DNA from: Opitutia bacterium | GTDB lineage: Bacteria > Verrucomicrobiota > Verrucomicrobiia > Opitutales > Seribacteraceae | Direction: 5' to 3' | Length of the DNA: 37,870 bases | Assembly (NCBI GenBank): GCA_002730975.1 | Contig: PCBO01000118.1 | Coordinates: 1-37,870 of the forward strand | Shown: positions 36,570-37,870 of the stretch, piece after piece | Position numbering within the stretch: position 1 is the stretch's first letter | Layout: every line of letters begins with the position of its first letter | Position numbers and translations under genes: made by a program | Notes under the pieces: model-generated | Told to the model about the DNA's origin: nothing | Database searches by the model: none | What the model saw: the letters and a program-made list of their open reading frames with translations, nothing else

Positions 36570-36963
36570 CGAATGGAAATAAAATTAGACTTCCACGTGC
36601 GCCGTACGTCGCGGTCATAGGTTCTTTGACCTTTCAAGGTCCAGGTGGGTACCTTCGTGACGCCTTTTGTCTTCCGATTTACGGCATGACATCCAACGCC
36701 TAACGAATGATTCCCTTTTAATAACAGAGTAAAGGAAAAGAACCAAGGTGCTTCTCGAACACCGCAGAAGTCTAATCTCGAGATTGGAGTAAAGTACCGA
36801 AAGGGTCAAGGTATGACTAATGCCTAATGCTACTCGAAAATTGCATGTCCGCATCTGCCGAAAGTTGTTGTTGCGAGCCCGTTAAGGCACGGCAATCGAG
36901 CCAATCCCTTCGCGGAACGGGATGCCTGACCAGTCGCCATGCTCAGATTGAGGCCGATAGGGT
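36570..36963. other. 394-base intergenic region without a gene
   Basis: Between the dehydratase gene and the second giant gene. No credible ORF, tRNA or terminator was found. It contains two small symmetric sites: GACCTTTCAAGGTC at 36628-36641 (six-base arms, two-base centre) and AATCTCGAGATT at 36774-36785 (perfect 12-bp palindrome). They could be operator sites for the dehydratase gene that starts at 36569, but such short palindromes also arise by chance. Confidence 0.4.
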
Positions 36964-37870
36964 TTACTCCACCGCGCGGGTGGCGTGGTTGTAGAATCGG
37001 GGTTGGCCGTTCTTTCGCTTTAGGAAGTAAAGCCATTGGTGGGTGTCGGCTTCGTACAGATAGCGATAGCTTCCCGGGTTGGTCCAGAGCCAGCCTTGGC
37101 CTTCGCTCCAGACCCAGAGCCCGTCCACGCCGTCCGGTTGGACGTACAGCCAACCAAGGTCGGCATGAAATATCCAGCCGTTACCGTAAGGTCGAAACGC
37201 TCCGAACCACGATGAAACTCGCCAACCTGCAGTTGCTTCCTCCGCGCTTGCCCACCATGCGGGAGGCACAACGGGCTCGGGAACCATGAAACGCTTGGGA
37301 GAACCGAAGTTCGTTCCTTTGGCGTTGGTCGCGTAGGCCCGATAGTAAAAACGTTTTCCGAGATCGGGCATGGCCGAGCTTGCGGTGAATACGTCGCCCG
37401 AGAGCGTTCCTCCCACGATAATCGCCCCGGGAGAATGAAGCTCGCCGAACAAAGAGTTCGACAGGACGAAGCCGACCTCGGTCACGGTCGCTCCCCCATC
37501 GGTCAGGACAACCCCGTTCAACTTCAACCTGCCTTCCGCTTCCGTCTCGGCCCTCAAGGTGCGAGCGATCGGACGATAGGTAGGCGGCGGTGGTGGAACG
37601 ATCGTTTCGTTGGTATCCACGACGGTTTCGTTTGGATCCGGTATAGTTGCGTTGGCGTCGGGAACTGTCGTGTTGGCATCGGGAGTCGTACCGTTCGCAT
37701 CAACGTATGTTTGGTTGTGATCCACTAAAGTCCCGTTCTGATCGGGAGGCGTCGCATACGGATCCGGAACAGTCGCATTTGAATCCGGCAGAGTTGCGTT
37801 TCCGTCTACATGAGTGCCGTTCGTATCAACGTGCGTTTGATTATGGTCCACGAAAGTACCGTTCTGATCC
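36964..37870 (-). CDS. Giant exported protein, C-terminal part (5' end outside window)
   Basis: Minus-strand frame open to the window edge; the GTG at 37851 is internal. From N to C: an array of at least 13 heptads of type D-x-N-x-T-x-x (37597-37870), a Pro run, a fibronectin-like module (ARTLRAETEAEGRLKLNG, then VTEVGFVLS, then YYRAYATNAKGTNFGSP), and a C-terminal domain of three aromatic motifs: DLGWLYVQP, GQGWLWTNP and THQWLYFLK, ending FYNHATRAVE. That last domain, with its GWLY/GWLW/WLYF series, is common at the C-termini of exported proteins of Puniceicoccales-like Verrucomicrobiota and probably serves export, anchoring or surface binding. Function of the whole is unknown. Confidence 0.85.
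   Translation of the reverse strand, partial: DQNGTFVDHNQTHVDTNGTHVDGNATLPDSNATVPDPYATPPDQNGTLVDHNQTYVDANGTTPDANTTVPDANATIPDPNETVVDTNETIVPPPPPTYRPIARTLRAETEAEGRLKLNGVVLTDGGATVTEVGFVLSNSLFGELHSPGAIIVGGTLSGDVFTASSAMPDLGKRFYYRAYATNAKGTNFGSPKRFMVPEPVVPPAWWASAEEATAGWRVSSWFGAFRPYGNGWIFHADLGWLYVQPDGVDGLWVWSEGQGWLWTNPGSYRYLYEADTHQWLYFLKRKNGQPRFYNHATRAVE
37597..37870 (-). repeat. 21-bp coding repeat array, with a 126-bp higher order
   Basis: Thirteen heptad units are visible, for example DQNGT, DHNQT, DTNGT, DGNAT, DSNAT, with DPYAT the only one lacking N-x-T. A block beginning DQNGT.VDHNQT recurs six heptads (126 bp) later: GTTCTGATC is at 37735-37743 and again at 37861-37869. The array continues past the window edge. 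Confidence 0.9.

Noticed and set aside
36830-37153. 107-residue minus-strand frame
   Set aside because: Overlaps the C-terminal domain of the second giant protein in another frame and is Arg/Pro/Gly-rich without motifs.
37597-37870. Regular 21-bp repeats as a possible CRISPR or non-coding satellite
   Set aside because: No unique spacers; repeats stay in frame with an open coding sequence and vary mostly at codon positions, so this is a coding heptad repeat.

Overview
The window looks like a chromosomal stretch of a marine-type Verrucomicrobiota bacterium, probably of the Opitutia/Puniceicoccales kind (inference, no marker gene present). Reasons: very large exported proteins with LamG and Ig-like repeats, a C-terminal domain of tandem GWLY/GWLW/WLYF motifs, a TIGR02597-like exported protein, 21-residue DLSPL..MP leucine-rich repeats, a POT transporter with an inserted loop domain, and weak use of Shine-Dalgarno sites. 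No tRNA, rRNA, CRISPR array, integrase or insertion sequence was seen.

Layout: 1-7523 is the 3' part of a giant exported multidomain gene (5' end outside the window). 7673-9284 holds a lipid desaturase and a small membrane protein. 9313-13680 is housekeeping: a methyltransferase-like gene with ispA, a DUF4013 membrane protein, an FmdB-type zinc ribbon, fabV, and a DUF721/DciA gene. 13902-16033 has a POT-family transporter and a small membrane protein. 16139-18385 is an AT-rich patch of poorly known genes: a lipoprotein, a lysine-rich double-barrel-like protein, a 79-residue ORF and a small coiled-coil/HTH protein ending in a clear terminator. 18489-20719 carries comM (yifB) and an isochorismatase-family hydrolase. 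20787-24001 runs on the plus strand: lipoprotein, M23 peptidase, glycosyltransferase-like protein (GTGA overlap) and periplasmic rhodanese with a strong terminator. 24076-27392 has divergent genes for a c-type haem protein and the TIGR02597-like protein.

27430-35313 is the most unusual part. On the minus strand lie an LRR protein, a 940-residue membrane/coiled-coil protein whose N-terminal half resembles a family I know from marine phages, an ATGA-coupled lipoprotein with five copies of a short Y...WL.R motif, and a 41-residue membrane peptide. Divergent to these is an ankyrin-repeat lipoprotein. Together they could be an undescribed envelope system. The window ends with an enolase-superfamily dehydratase and the C-terminal part of a second giant exported protein that carries a heptad array of D-x-N-x-T.

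A cross-cutting observation: the bacterial N-glycosylation sequon D/E-x-N-x-S/T is strikingly frequent in three exported proteins here (the heptad-array protein, the ankyrin lipoprotein, the TIGR02597-like protein) and I found none in the cytoplasmic proteins I scanned. This is either a hint of envelope N-glycosylation or a lineage-specific linker style.
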